A DNA stretch of 64,000 nt from a virus: positions 1 to 64,000 of IMG/VR virus record IMGVR_UViG_3300009159_007116. One strand, given 5' to 3'. The translations under genes were made by a program, and so were the position numbers. Of this stretch, positions 1-8,073 are shown in pieces. The notes under the pieces are model-generated. The model was not told the origin of the DNA. It made no database searches and saw only the letters and a list, made by a program, of their open reading frames with translations. Numbering within the stretch: position 1 is the stretch's first letter; each line of letters begins with the position of its first letter.

Positions 1-74
1 GAGACAATGTTTTAGAGCTAACTAGTTATATTAAAGCGTTATCTGAATATTTATTTAGAAGCAAAGTTTATTAA
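1..74 (+). CDS. 3' end of a gene that starts outside the window
   Basis: The frame beginning at base 3 is open until the TAA at 72-74 and encodes about 23 C-terminal residues ending FRSKVY. The next gene's Shine-Dalgarno AAAGGAG (73-79) overlaps this stop codon, the tight head-to-tail spacing seen elsewhere in the window. The fragment is too short to identify a family. It could be chance open frame, but the fit of stop and following ribosome-binding site favours a real gene end. Confidence 0.5.
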   Translation, partial: DNVLELTSYIKALSEYLFRSKVY

Positions 75-86
75 AGGAGAACAATC

Positions 87-341
87 ATGACCCCCGAAGA
101 TCTTGACAAACTTATAAATGACCCCAAAACATGGGTGGTAAAAGAGTTTAACAACACTAGTAATATATATCTCCATCTTGAAGAGATTGAAATTTTAATT
201 ACTGGATTAAATTTATTAATTGGGCAAGAAATCGCAGGGCGAAATGTTATAGATTTGAGTTCGCATCATAAGCAAGGACAATTTAAAGAACTACTTGAAA
301 AGTTATACGCACTAGATGATCGAGAAAGGAGTAGGAACTAA
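87..341 (+). CDS. Hypothetical protein, 84 aa
   Basis: Small acidic, mostly helical protein that I do not recognise. The start is fixed by AAAGGAG 7 nt upstream. Its stop codon overlaps the next ATG by one base (TAATG), so it is translationally coupled to the following gene. No membrane segment, signal peptide or cysteine cluster is visible. It is the first complete member of a run of small + strand genes typical of phage early regions. Confidence 0.7.
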   Translation: MTPEDLDKLINDPKTWVVKEFNNTSNIYLHLEEIEILITGLNLLIGQEIAGRNVIDLSSHHKQGQFKELLEKLYALDDRERSRN

Positions 342-601
342 TGAGGTATAATATTTTAGCAAATGGAGAAAAGGTAGCAACAATCGAAGCCGACTTTAAA
401 AGGGCAGAATGCCCATTAATACTAGATGGTGGGTCAACGCCATATCAAGTAGGCGATTTCAGCCACAATAAGGTTCAAGCTGCCGAAGCACTATTGCTAT
501 GGGATAAATTAACAACAGGCTATAATCGTGTTTCTATACTCACAGATGATGAGGGAGAAAGATATGTGCTGGCCGATATTAGTGTAGTTGAGAGTGTATA
601 A
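341..601 (+). CDS. Hypothetical protein, 86 aa
   Basis: Unrecognised small soluble protein with mixed alpha/beta character and no obvious motif. The start overlaps the stop of the upstream gene by one base. AAAGGAGT lies 11 nt or so upstream inside that gene. It belongs to the same small-gene operon. Confidence 0.7.
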   Translation: MRYNILANGEKVATIEADFKRAECPLILDGGSTPYQVGDFSHNKVQAAEALLLWDKLTTGYNRVSILTDDEGERYVLADISVVESV

Positions 602-623
602 AACTTTAAAAGGAGGTTATAAA

Positions 624-890
624 ATGACAGCAACAGAAAACAAACCAGAATCTAAGAAAGATAAAATTAGCGATGGGGCAATACTAGAAGCCCTATACAA
701 ACAAGTAGATAGAGTTGAAGATGTAATTCAAACATCTGTCGTAAATGTATATTCAAACAGATACAGAATCAACATTTGGCAATCTGTTGGTAATCCATTC
801 ATTCCTAAGTTGGGCAAGATAGTGGCTAGCTATTTTGTTTGTATAGATGAGCGAGGAAAATTAAAAATATTAGGAAGAATGAGTGAATAA
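624..890 (+). CDS. Hypothetical protein, 88 aa
   Basis: The frame is open from 588, but the AAAGGAGG just upstream of 624 makes that ATG the likely start. The first 15 residues are polar and lysine-rich. The remainder, about 60 residues, reads as beta-rich and ends in a segment resembling a small nucleic-acid-binding fold, but no family can be named. It is followed within 40 bases by a promoter-like ACGAATA motif at 904, so this gene may end the first transcription unit. Confidence 0.65.
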   Translation: MTATENKPESKKDKISDGAILEALYKQVDRVEDVIQTSVVNVYSNRYRINIWQSVGNPFIPKLGKIVASYFVCIDERGKLKILGRMSE

Positions 891-903
891 TATTGGTCTT
901 GAA

Positions 904-920
904 ACGAATAATAATAAGGA
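904..920 (+). promoter_or_regulatory. ACGAATA promoter-like motif, copy 1
   Basis: ACGAATAATAATA lies in the short gap before the gene at 929. The same ACGAAYA core recurs in gaps at 1730, 8622, 9566, 12622 and 19921. This copy is unusually close to the Shine-Dalgarno (AAGGAG, 916-921), leaving little room for a transcription start. It may be degenerate or coincidental. Confidence 0.35.
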
Positions 921-928
921 GTATGTCG

Positions 929-1246
929 ATGAAAAAATTAGAAAGTCAAAAACAATTATTTGAAGATGTCTTTGCAGTAGAGCATATCCATTCAAGTAAA
1001 AAGAAGTTAGTTATTCGTACAGATGTATTTGAAGATGGCATCATCGTGCAAAAGGTATCTGCCAATTGCACAATGCTTTATATCAACGACCTTGATTATA
1101 TGGCTAAAGGCGATGTTCTTGACGGAAGCATTCAGATAATTTTCTTTCCAATATCGGAAAAAGAATTGAACAAAAGATTTAAACTACTTGCTAACTCTAT
1201 TTTAAAAAAGGAGGAATTATGTGGTACGAAGACAGACAAAATTTAG
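929..1246 (+). CDS. Hypothetical protein, 105 aa
   Basis: Three in-frame starts exist (TTG 893, ATG 923, ATG 929). AAGGAG at 916-921 is 7 nt from 929 and only 1 nt from 923, so 929 is preferred. The product is soluble, with no recognisable domain. Its 3' end overlaps the next gene by 28 bases. Confidence 0.65.
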   Translation: MKKLESQKQLFEDVFAVEHIHSSKKKLVIRTDVFEDGIIVQKVSANCTMLYINDLDYMAKGDVLDGSIQIIFFPISEKELNKRFKLLANSILKKEELCGTKTDKI

Positions 1247-1425
1247 TGGCTCTGGCCAATTACCTTAAAGATGATGGAGAGTGGAGAGATTATAGCACTA
1301 AGGAGCATAAGGATGATCCTGCTAATCGAATGATCTACTTTCTTTCTAAGCCTTGGAAGTGGCAAGAAGAGTGGGAGCAATTTCAACAGAAAAGGAGTGA
1401 GGAACTATGTCAACAAAAATCATAA
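1219..1425 (+). CDS. Hypothetical protein, 68 aa
   Basis: Tryptophan- and acid-rich small protein with a hydrophilic C-terminus. A strong AAAGGAGG precedes ATG 1219. It overlaps genes on both sides, consistent with a tightly packed operon. Family not recognised. Confidence 0.65.
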   Translation: MWYEDRQNLVALANYLKDDGEWRDYSTKEHKDDPANRMIYFLSKPWKWQEEWEQFQQKRSEELCQQKS

Positions 1426-1703
1426 CAAGGAAAAGAAAACAAACAGGTGAAGAACTAAAGGGTTGTACTTCTGCTCTACTATCTTCACTTAGAGAATCTT
1501 ACAGAATACTAAATGACTACTCTAACAACTTAGAGAAAACAGTATTGAGAACGCCATTAAACATTAACTCTTTGCAAAACGAAATTGAAAAATTAAACTT
1601 TGCATTTCAGAATTTAGTATGTTTATATGATCGTGATGAACAACTAGAAATTATAATGGAAGAACTTAAGAATGAAGTATCTGTACAACTAGCAAAAAGA
1701 TAA
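1407..1703 (+). CDS. Hypothetical helical protein, 98 aa
   Basis: Predicted to be almost entirely helical after a basic N-terminus, with leucine-spaced segments near residues 25-95 that could form a coiled coil. The start at 1407 follows AAAGGAGTGAGG. No known family. It is the last gene before a promoter-like motif at 1730. Confidence 0.65.
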   Translation: MSTKIITRKRKQTGEELKGCTSALLSSLRESYRILNDYSNNLEKTVLRTPLNINSLQNEIEKLNFAFQNLVCLYDRDEQLEIIMEELKNEVSVQLAKR

Positions 1704-1729
1704 TTTATTTGAATAATTTCAATTGAATT

Positions 1730-1750
1730 ACGAATAATAATATATACAAT
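1730..1750 (+). promoter_or_regulatory. ACGAATA promoter-like motif, copy 2
   Basis: ACGAATAATAATATATAC sits in the gap after the gene ending at 1703, about 30 bases upstream of the AAGGAG of the gene at 1771. The position is as expected for a promoter with a short leader. The motif is shared with five other gaps in the window. Confidence 0.45.
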
Positions 1751-1770
1751 AAAATCACAAGGAGAGTCAT

Positions 1771-1872
1771 ATGTATCCATCAGACCCAACACACGGAACT
1801 TTTTGTTTGTTTATCTTATTGGCAGCATTTGCCATACAGATTATTGCTCTTAACTTTAATAAAGGAGGATGA
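1771..1872 (+). CDS. Small membrane peptide, 33 aa
   Basis: A short gene with one strongly hydrophobic segment (about residues 11-28) preceded by a polar N-terminus containing a cysteine. It has a good Shine-Dalgarno (AAGGAGAG) and lies directly behind a promoter-like motif. Its own 3' end contains the AAAGGAGG of the next gene, two bases downstream. Likely a single-pass membrane micropeptide. The role is unknown, although phage micropeptides of this kind are often anti-host or lysis-related. Confidence 0.55.
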   Translation: MYPSDPTHGTFCLFILLAAFAIQIIALNFNKGG

Positions 1873-1873
1873 T

Positions 1874-2203
1874 ATGAAAAATAGAAGGATTAGCATTACA
1901 TCAAGCATTATCGAAGGCATTGAACGAATGGTGCATAGTAATTGCATTAATGAAAGTTATGCTGAATTCATCTTGGATTGGATTCAAAATATTAAAAGAT
2001 TTCCAATGCAAAAATATTCAGATATTCCACAAGAGCTACGCTTAAAATTAGACATTCTTAATAGTCAATACATTGATAAGAATGAAGAAAAAAATGGTCT
2101 TGTATATCATAAAAGTGTCTTAGATGCATTTATGTACATAACCAAAGTTAATGAAAGATATAAGGAAGTAGCTCCAATTGCTGCTGAAGTTGAACAGGAA
2201 TAA
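1874..2203 (+). CDS. Hypothetical protein, 109 aa
   Basis: The frame is open from 1829, but AAAGGAGG at 1861-1868 points to ATG 1874. The product is soluble and helical with no recognised domain. It is coupled to the micropeptide upstream and to a small lipoprotein downstream. Confidence 0.65.
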   Translation: MKNRRISITSSIIEGIERMVHSNCINESYAEFILDWIQNIKRFPMQKYSDIPQELRLKLDILNSQYIDKNEEKNGLVYHKSVLDAFMYITKVNERYKEVAPIAAEVEQE

Positions 2204-2235
2204 TGTGCGTCTTTTCTAAACTAGGAGGGTTTATG

Positions 2236-2394
2236 ATGACTGCTAGGATTTTAATGTGCTTTGCTGCTATATGTGTGTTTGGATGCGGAACGATAGAGCA
2301 AAGCGTTTCTACTAGTATCAGTCCATATGACAGTAGAGAAATAGAAAAAATTAATGTGAGTTTTAAACACTATTATGTTTTTCCAGCTAGGTAA
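2236..2394 (+). CDS. Small predicted lipoprotein, 52 aa
   Basis: The N-terminus is hydrophobic and followed by VFGC, a plausible lipobox with Cys at about residue 17. The precursor would be cleaved and lipidated, leaving a mature chain of about 36 residues. AGGAGG (2223-2228) favours ATG 2236, with ATG 2233 as an alternative. Tiny phage lipoproteins are commonly o-spanins (Rz1-like) or superinfection-exclusion factors. No partner i-spanin was recognised next to it, so neither role is asserted. Confidence 0.6.
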   Translation: MTARILMCFAAICVFGCGTIEQSVSTSISPYDSREIEKINVSFKHYYVFPAR

Positions 2395-2397
2395 TTT

Positions 2398-2661
2398 ATG
2401 ACAATAGAAAAAAAGAAATTCATATCTGGTGATAATGGATTTATATATTCAATGTCTAAACCTAAATGGAAAAAGCACTTAAAGTTAATGCTTGCCCACA
2501 AACTATCTTTGTTAAAGAAGAAACATCTTCTAATGCCAGAGATCAATAAGGATGACATTAAGTTAATAGCCTATAATATATTTGATATATATAGGCTTAA
2601 GCAGGATGATTGTATTGATATAATTAAATCAGAAATTGTAAAACTAGGAGAACAAAAATGA
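2398..2661 (+). CDS. Hypothetical basic protein, 87 aa
   Basis: Lysine-rich N-terminal half with several KK pairs, then an acidic helical C-terminus. The start at 2398 is three bases after the previous stop and lacks a clear Shine-Dalgarno, suggesting coupling by reinitiation. The stop overlaps the next ATG (ATGA). Family unknown. Confidence 0.6.
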   Translation: MTIEKKKFISGDNGFIYSMSKPKWKKHLKLMLAHKLSLLKKKHLLMPEINKDDIKLIAYNIFDIYRLKQDDCIDIIKSEIVKLGEQK

Positions 2662-2870
2662 AAATGTATGTAGTTGGTGGATATAAAGATGGAAAAATTC
2701 GTGTTGGTTTGCTCGACAAGGTTTGGAAAAGCAAAGCTGGAACTGAATTAGTTACCCTAAAGATTCTTGATCATTATAAAGAACATAAAACAGTTTATAG
2801 AACTTATCATAAAAAAGAATTAGATGTTATGAAAGTTTTAGATGTTGATGAAAAGGAAATTGAACAATGA
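2658..2870 (+). CDS. Hypothetical protein, 70 aa
   Basis: Small protein with a beta-rich N-terminus and acidic C-terminus, starting from an ATGA overlap with the upstream gene. The Shine-Dalgarno AGGAG lies inside that gene. It directly precedes and overlaps the sugar-nucleotide island, but nothing in it suggests sugar metabolism. Confidence 0.6.
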   Translation: MKMYVVGGYKDGKIRVGLLDKVWKSKAGTELVTLKILDHYKEHKTVYRTYHKKELDVMKVLDVDEKEIEQ

Positions 2871-3817
2871 GAATACTTATTACTGGCGGTTATGGGTTTC
2901 TTGGAAAGAGTATTTGTAACAATTTAAAGTTAAAAGGCATTAAAGAACTTACAAATATTGATGAATCTGGAGAAGGGTATTATAGATTTAGAAAAAAAGA
3001 CTTTGATATTATAGATAAACAACAATGTTTAGAGTTAATTAAAAGGTTTAATCCAGAAAAAATAATTCATGCAGCAGCAAAAGTTGGAGGTATAGGAGCA
3101 AATAAAAAATATCCTGCTGATTTTTTCTATGAAAATCTTATGATGGGAGTTAATTTAATAGACTCATGTAAAAATACAAGTATTAATAAAATAATTTTAG
3201 TTGGAACAGTTTGTTCTTATCCAAAAATAACTCCTGTGCCGTTTAAAGAGTCAAATTTGTGGGATGGTTATCCAGAAGAAACGAATGCTGGATATGGAAT
3301 AGCAAAAAAAACAATTCTTACTCAAGCTATATCATATAAACAACAATATGGAATTGATTTTACATATCTTCTTATGGTAAATTTATATGGAATTGGAGAT
3401 AACTTTGATGATCAAAGCTCTCATGTTATTCCTGCATTAATAAAGAAATTTGTTAACGCTAAAAAAAATAATTTAAATTCTGTAGAAGTTTGGGGAACAG
3501 GTAATGCTACTAGAGAATTTTTATATGTAGATGATGCATCAGAAGCAATAGTAAGATCAGTTGATAAATGCGGATCTTTTGAACCAATGAATATAGGCAA
3601 CGGATTTGAAGTAACAATCAAACAAATTACCTCTATAATAAAAACAATTGTTGGATATAATGGAGAAATTGTGTTTAATACAAATTATCCAGATGGTCAA
3701 CCAAGAAGATGTCTAGATACAACTTTATCAAAACAAAATCTAGGTGATTATGCAAACACAAGTCTTTACGAAGGACTAAAGAAAACAATTGAATGGTATT
3801 TGGATTTTAAAAAATGA
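2867..3817 (+). CDS. fcl: GDP-L-fucose synthase-like NAD(P)-dependent epimerase/reductase
   Basis: Extended short-chain dehydrogenase/reductase of 316 aa, the usual size for GDP-fucose synthase (Fcl/WcaG). The Rossmann motif GGYGFLG is at residues 7-13. The family signature AAKVGGI followed by the YPADF and YENL segments lies near 70-92. The GTVCSYP motif (Cys116) and the catalytic Y143-x3-K147 pair are intact. The family converts GDP-4-keto-6-deoxy-mannose to GDP-L-fucose by 3,5-epimerisation and reduction. The related ColC enzyme makes GDP-L-colitose by C5 epimerisation and reduction. A ColD-like dehydratase lies two genes downstream, so ColC is a real alternative. No GDP-mannose 4,6-dehydratase is visible in the window, so the substrate would come from the host or another phage gene. 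Confidence 0.85.
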   Translation: MRILITGGYGFLGKSICNNLKLKGIKELTNIDESGEGYYRFRKKDFDIIDKQQCLELIKRFNPEKIIHAAAKVGGIGANKKYPADFFYENLMMGVNLIDSCKNTSINKIILVGTVCSYPKITPVPFKESNLWDGYPEETNAGYGIAKKTILTQAISYKQQYGIDFTYLLMVNLYGIGDNFDDQSSHVIPALIKKFVNAKKNNLNSVEVWGTGNATREFLYVDDASEAIVRSVDKCGSFEPMNIGNGFEVTIKQITSIIKTIVGYNGEIVFNTNYPDGQPRRCLDTTLSKQNLGDYANTSLYEGLKKTIEWYLDFKK

Positions 3818-4587
3818 TCAAAGTACAAACACAAGCTATTCGTGGCGATGAATATCACAGAGGAATTTTTTCTTTTGTAGATCAATTTCTTTCAAACTGT
3901 AAGTATTTTTATGATTTAAAAATTAATTTTAAAATGAATTTTGATTTAAATAAAAAAACAGGTTATTACGATACAGAATACAAAAAAACAGATAATGTTT
4001 GGGAATATTACTTCAATAAAAATTTTGAAGAACAACCAGATCAAATAGTAGAATGGATTGGAAACTATGATTATCATTATGAATTTAATTACAACGATCA
4101 AGAAAAAAGATTTATTTGCAAGGAATTAATAGAAAAACACTTAAGTATAAAGAATGAAATAATTTTAATTGCTAATTCATTCTATCGGAATAACATTAAA
4201 AAAAATAGTTTAGGGGTTCATGTTCGTGGAACAGATATAGAAATACATCATCAAAAAATAAAGTTTGAAAAGTATTTTAAAGAAATAGATGCTCTTTTAA
4301 ATCAATACGAAACAATATTTTTATGTTCAGATGAATATCAAACAATAGATGTTTTTAAAAACAAATATGGAAATAAAATAATTACATATGAATCAAAAAC
4401 ATTATCAAAAAACAATGTTCTACCTGAGTACAAACAAAATGGAAAAAATAAATATAAAATGGGTGAAGATGTTATTGTTGAATCTTTACTTTTAAGTAAA
4501 ACAGATTTTTTACTAAAAGGTAAATCTAATATGTCAAATTTTTCATTGTTATATAATCCACTATTACAATTTAAAAATTTACAATGA
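3814..4587 (+). CDS. Fucosyltransferase-like protein (GT23/NodZ-like fold)
   Basis: 257-aa protein carrying the HVRGTD motif near residue 133, the pyrophosphate/GDP-fucose-binding signature of the alpha-1,2/alpha-1,6/O-fucosyltransferase superfamily. A later FLCSDE strand near residue 170 and an acidic helix followed by an SNMSNF segment near 240 correspond to the usual second and third motifs. It would transfer fucose or a related 6-deoxy sugar from GDP-sugar to an unknown acceptor. The start overlaps the fcl stop (ATGA), so donor synthesis and transfer are coupled. The N-terminal 100 residues are divergent and the acceptor cannot be predicted. Confidence 0.65.
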   Translation: MIKVQTQAIRGDEYHRGIFSFVDQFLSNCKYFYDLKINFKMNFDLNKKTGYYDTEYKKTDNVWEYYFNKNFEEQPDQIVEWIGNYDYHYEFNYNDQEKRFICKELIEKHLSIKNEIILIANSFYRNNIKKNSLGVHVRGTDIEIHHQKIKFEKYFKEIDALLNQYETIFLCSDEYQTIDVFKNKYGNKIITYESKTLSKNNVLPEYKQNGKNKYKMGEDVIVESLLLSKTDFLLKGKSNMSNFSLLYNPLLQFKNLQ

Positions 4588-4593
4588 GGCTTT

Positions 4594-5757
4594 ATGATAT
4601 CTTTAGCAAGTGACAGCATAACAAAAGAAGACATAAAAAATCTTGTTGAATGGTTGTCTCAAGAAAAAATACCTAAGTTAACTAAAGGACATTTAACAGT
4701 TGAGCTTGAAGAAAAATGGGCAAAAAAAGTTGGTTCAAAATATTCTGTATTTGTTAATTCTGGATCTTCTTCAATACTTTTAACTTTAGCAGCATTAAAA
4801 GAATCTGGAAAATTAAAAAATTTAAAAATAATAGTTCCGGCATTAAGTTGGGCAACAGATGTAAGTTCTCCAATGATACTTGGTTATGAAACTATAATGT
4901 GCGATTGCAACTTGCAAGATTTGTCTTGCGACTTAAATCATTTAGAACAAATCTTTAAAAAAGAAAAACCATCTTTATTTATACTAGTTTCTGTTCTTGG
5001 ATTAGTTCCAAATATGAAACAAGTAAATGAATTGTGTAAAAAGTACGATGTTATATTGTTAGAAGATGCATGTGAATCTATGGGTTCTAAGTATGAAAAT
5101 AAATACCTTGGTTCGTTTGGTTTAGCTTCGTTTTATTCAATGTATTTTGGTCATCATATATCAACTATAGAAGGTGGATTTATAAACACAAATGAAGAAT
5201 GGCTTTATCATTTATTGTTAATGATGAGAAGTCATGGTTGGGATAGAGATCTTTCAAAAGAAAAAAGAGATCAATTAAGAAAAGAAAATGATTGCTCAGA
5301 ATTTAACGCACTTTATAACTTTTACTATCCAGGATTTAATTTAAGATCAACAGACTTGCAAGCATTTATAGGTATAAGAGCTATAGATAAATTAGATGAA
5401 TATGCAAATATAAGAAATAGAAATTTTAACATGTATATGAAATTTTTAACTAATAACGAATTAAATTTAATTTGTAGAGAAGAAGATTTTATTTCAAGTT
5501 TAGCTATGCCGTTTATGCACAAAAATAAAAATAAAATTGTTAATTTGTTAAGAGAAAAAAATATAGAAATAAGACCATTGATTGCTGGAAATATGGCAAA
5601 AAAACCTATGTGGAAAAATAAAAGTGAAGGAATTGTAAATTGTGAACTAATAGATTTGTTTGGTTTTTATCTTCCTAATCATCAAGACTTATCAGAAAAC
5701 GATGTTAAAACTGTATGTTCAATTTGCACTCAGGCCACTCTCTCCACCAATTCTTAG
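4594..5757 (+). CDS. ColD-like PLP-dependent GDP-4-keto-6-deoxymannose 3-dehydratase
   Basis: 387-aa member of the DegT/DnrJ/EryC1 aspartate-aminotransferase fold, with SGSSS near residues 56-60 binding the PLP phosphate and the LLEDAC segment at 155-160. At the position where sugar aminotransferases carry the Schiff-base lysine, this protein has FGHHISTIEGG (His187-His188). Replacement of Lys by His is the hallmark of the 3-dehydratases ColD and DdhC/RfbH, which remove the C3 hydroxyl instead of transaminating. E. coli ColD is also about 388 aa and uses His188. With the upstream epimerase/reductase this could form a GDP-colitose-type pathway. Its 3' end overlaps the convergent gene by 53 bases. 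Confidence 0.75.
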   Translation: MISLASDSITKEDIKNLVEWLSQEKIPKLTKGHLTVELEEKWAKKVGSKYSVFVNSGSSSILLTLAALKESGKLKNLKIIVPALSWATDVSSPMILGYETIMCDCNLQDLSCDLNHLEQIFKKEKPSLFILVSVLGLVPNMKQVNELCKKYDVILLEDACESMGSKYENKYLGSFGLASFYSMYFGHHISTIEGGFINTNEEWLYHLLLMMRSHGWDRDLSKEKRDQLRKENDCSEFNALYNFYYPGFNLRSTDLQAFIGIRAIDKLDEYANIRNRNFNMYMKFLTNNELNLICREEDFISSLAMPFMHKNKNKIVNLLREKNIEIRPLIAGNMAKKPMWKNKSEGIVNCELIDLFGFYLPNHQDLSENDVKTVCSICTQATLSTNS

Positions 5758-6721
5758 TAGATGTATCACAATCATATCCATTCCAAGAATATGGGCCATT
5801 TTGAATAAAGTTTTTTCCTTTTGAAGAATCCATAAATAAAAAACAGTCTTTTTTATTGTTTAAAAATCTTTGTCTATGTACATAAGAAGAAAATGTGCTT
5901 CCTGGGGTTCCAATAAAATAATCTGATTCACACATAATTAAAAGAGATATTAATCCTAAAACAACATTGTCATGAAATTCTAATTCTAAAAATTCTTTTT
6001 TAAAAAAATTTAATATTATTTCATCAACAAGTAAGCATTCTTTTTTAAATTCTTTTTTGATTAAATCAACATCATCAGTTGAAAATACAAGCCTATTATT
6101 TTTTTCTTTTATTTGATTTAAAAATTTAAGTCTGTTTTCACTCGTTGCAAAATAGTTTTGAGAATGATCTGTTAGTCTAAAGTGTATAGATGAAAAATTT
6201 CCTATTTGATATGCTATTTTTTTAGCTAAATTTATATATGGATCTTTAAATTTTAATTTGCTTAAAAATATATCAAGTTCTTTAGGTCTATTATAAAAAA
6301 ATCTGCTGTAAAAAGCAAAACAGGTCTTATGAAAAAAATTTTTTGTTGTTTTGTTTAGAGTTAACTTAGCCCTATCTTCAGCAAAACTATTTTCATTTTC
6401 TCCATCATTACATTTGTAATATAAACCAATGATATGTTCATGAATAGTACACGATGTTTGTGAAGCATTGTTGATTAATGAATAATCAATAGAATCTGGA
6501 ATATCAATCAACTGAAAAATATTTGGTTTAAAAGATTCACCTATTTCTTTTATGTTCATTGTTTTTACTGGGGGCAAAAAAATACTACCATAACTTTTAT
6601 TTGAATAATCAAAAAATTTTATATGTGATTTTTCTAAAAAAGAAATGCCCGCACCTATTTCAACTGACATAAGTTGATTTATTAATCCAGCATTATGAAT
6701 TTGCCACAATATGTCATTCAT
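5705..6721 (-). CDS. O-fucosyltransferase-like protein
   Basis: 338-aa minus-strand protein with an IHFRLTDH motif near residue 180 and a late GTPGSTFSS motif near residue 273. These match the HxRxxD and STFS elements of GDP-fucose O-fucosyltransferase-like proteins. The C-terminus is tryptophan-rich. It overlaps the next minus-strand gene by 4 bases (ATGA), so both are co-translated. The neighbouring fcl-, ColD- and GT11-like genes support a role in attaching 6-deoxy sugars. The N-terminal 100 residues are not recognised. Donor and acceptor are inferred from family only. Confidence 0.55.
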   Translation of the reverse strand: MNDILWQIHNAGLINQLMSVEIGAGISFLEKSHIKFFDYSNKSYGSIFLPPVKTMNIKEIGESFKPNIFQLIDIPDSIDYSLINNASQTSCTIHEHIIGLYYKCNDGENENSFAEDRAKLTLNKTTKNFFHKTCFAFYSRFFYNRPKELDIFLSKLKFKDPYINLAKKIAYQIGNFSSIHFRLTDHSQNYFATSENRLKFLNQIKEKNNRLVFSTDDVDLIKKEFKKECLLVDEIILNFFKKEFLELEFHDNVVLGLISLLIMCESDYFIGTPGSTFSSYVHRQRFLNNKKDCFLFMDSSKGKNFIQNGPYSWNGYDCDTSTKNWWREWPECKLNIQF

Positions 6722-7506
6722 GAAAATATATTTACCCTATTCCAATTTTCTTTTGTTATATCATTTTGAATATTATTAGGTTCTGGTGCAATAGATCTCC
6801 ACCAACTGTTAGGGCATGTTATAAAATCTTTTCCACTTAAATAAGCACCCATCCAAGAAAATGAAGAATTTGCAATTATATGACTACTGCATTTAGTCAT
6901 CATATACAATGAAACATATTCGTTTTTATTTATTATATGAAAATTTTTTCTGTTTTTAAAATAGTTTTTAACAAAATCAACATCGTCAGAAAAAACAAGA
7001 ACATCTTGATCTGATGGAATGTGTTGTGTAGCAACTTCGTAATATCCAGTTTCTATTAAATTTCCAAAAAAATTAATGTTTAAATAATCTGTTCTTCTAA
7101 CATGAATACTAATTGGATTTTTAAAATTAGAAAGTTCTTTATCTCCATCTTTTATTATGTTTTCTTTAAAGTTCAATGTTTCTATTAATTCTTTTTTATA
7201 ATTATCAAAATACAAGTACGATTGAAAATAACCATGAAAAATTGTGTTGTCTTTATAATTTAATATTGATGGATCAAAGTTACACGAACCTTTTGTTTCT
7301 ACGCAAACATTAAGATTTTTATTCTCTATAAAATCAAATATCTTGACTTTATTAATGTCAAAACAATTCCAGAACTGACAACCATTATTTAATGGAAGAT
7401 GTATTTCATATCCTTTTGATTTATGTATACTGAACAAAAGTGCAAATTGAAATATTTGATTACCAAGTCTGCCCATTGCAGGACCAAATAAACTTATTGT
7501 TATCAT
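6718..7506 (-). CDS. GT11 family alpha-1,2-fucosyltransferase
   Basis: 262 aa from the ATG at 7506. The frame stays open to 7575, but family members begin at this methionine and the longer form would overlap the upstream gene. Classic GT11 features: N-terminal MGRLGNQIFQ nucleotide-sugar loop, HVRRTDY near residue 134, LVFSDD near 174, and a C-terminal ANSSFSWMGA segment followed by PNSWW. GT11 enzymes transfer L-fucose from GDP-fucose in alpha-1,2 linkage to galactosides. This is one of four fucosyltransferase-like genes in the window and probably acts in the cytoplasm on a surface glycan or virion glycoprotein precursor. Confidence 0.85.
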   Translation of the reverse strand: MITISLFGPAMGRLGNQIFQFALLFSIHKSKGYEIHLPLNNGCQFWNCFDINKVKIFDFIENKNLNVCVETKGSCNFDPSILNYKDNTIFHGYFQSYLYFDNYKKELIETLNFKENIIKDGDKELSNFKNPISIHVRRTDYLNINFFGNLIETGYYEVATQHIPSDQDVLVFSDDVDFVKNYFKNRKNFHIINKNEYVSLYMMTKCSSHIIANSSFSWMGAYLSGKDFITCPNSWWRSIAPEPNNIQNDITKENWNRVNIFS

Positions 7507-7522
7507 TTTATATAATCCAAGA

Positions 7523-8005
7523 TTATGAATCCTGCGATAGTTGTTTAGCCATATACTCAGCATGTTTTTGTTCAAACTCTAATATCTTATCTGCTGGCCC
7601 AACATAAGTAAACTTATCACTATTGTAGTGTCTTATCATAGTCATCATGGTTGATTTAAGCCAATTGATTACTTTTTGACAATCGCTGCTATATATAGCA
7701 TTTGGCCATACCTCTTGCCCCATCAGTATATCTATTCCTAAGTCATTGTTTTTGGCAGAAACAGGGTAGAACATCAAACCCAAATTGTTTGGCTTTAAAC
7801 TTTCTTTATTTGGCATAAGACCTAGAATATAAGAACAATCCCATGTCCTACAGCTATGTGGTCTAGATTCATAAATACCACAACCACCACCCTCTGCTCT
7901 ATGATCACAATTCTTATATGTTTTTTTATTGATTTCTTTCACTTCCAATATGTTGCAACACACATCACAATCACCACAAGACCTTTCGCTCATAGGAAGT
8001 TCCAT
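7523..8005 (-). CDS. YkgJ-family cysteine-rich metal-cluster protein
   Basis: 160 aa. AAGGAG (plus-strand CTCCTT at 8011-8016) lies 5 bases from ATG 8005, and ATG 8008 is an alternative. The N-terminal half has CGDCDVCC, then a CDH, and CGIYESRPHSCRTWDC, the cysteine pattern of the YkgJ zinc/iron-sulfur-cluster family. The function of the family is unclear; members are proposed to bind metal or an Fe-S cluster. The C-terminal 60 residues are helical. It is first in a minus-strand block divergent from the gene at 8074. Confidence 0.75.
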   Translation of the reverse strand: MELPMSERSCGDCDVCCNILEVKEINKKTYKNCDHRAEGGGCGIYESRPHSCRTWDCSYILGLMPNKESLKPNNLGLMFYPVSAKNNDLGIDILMGQEVWPNAIYSSDCQKVINWLKSTMMTMIRHYNSDKFTYVGPADKILEFEQKHAEYMAKQLSQDS

Positions 8006-8023
8006 CATAACTCCTTGCAACAA

Positions 8024-8073
8024 AACACATTAGTGTTAAACTATAATAAAAGTATAATCAAAAGGGAGAGGAT
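8024..8073. promoter_or_regulatory. Divergent intergenic promoter region
   Basis: 50-base AT-rich gap between a minus-strand and a plus-strand gene. It contains TATAAT at 8042-8047 and again at 8053-8058 on the plus strand. The nearest -35-like box (TTGCAA, 8015-8020) is 21 bases from the first TATAAT, which is longer than ideal for sigma-70. A promoter is expected because transcription must start for both directions nearby. Confidence 0.35.

Noticed and set aside
4594-5757. Perosamine-synthase-type sugar aminotransferase
   Set aside because: The Schiff-base lysine expected in the SFxxxK...TGEGG region is replaced by His-His, which indicates a ColD/DdhC-type dehydratase.
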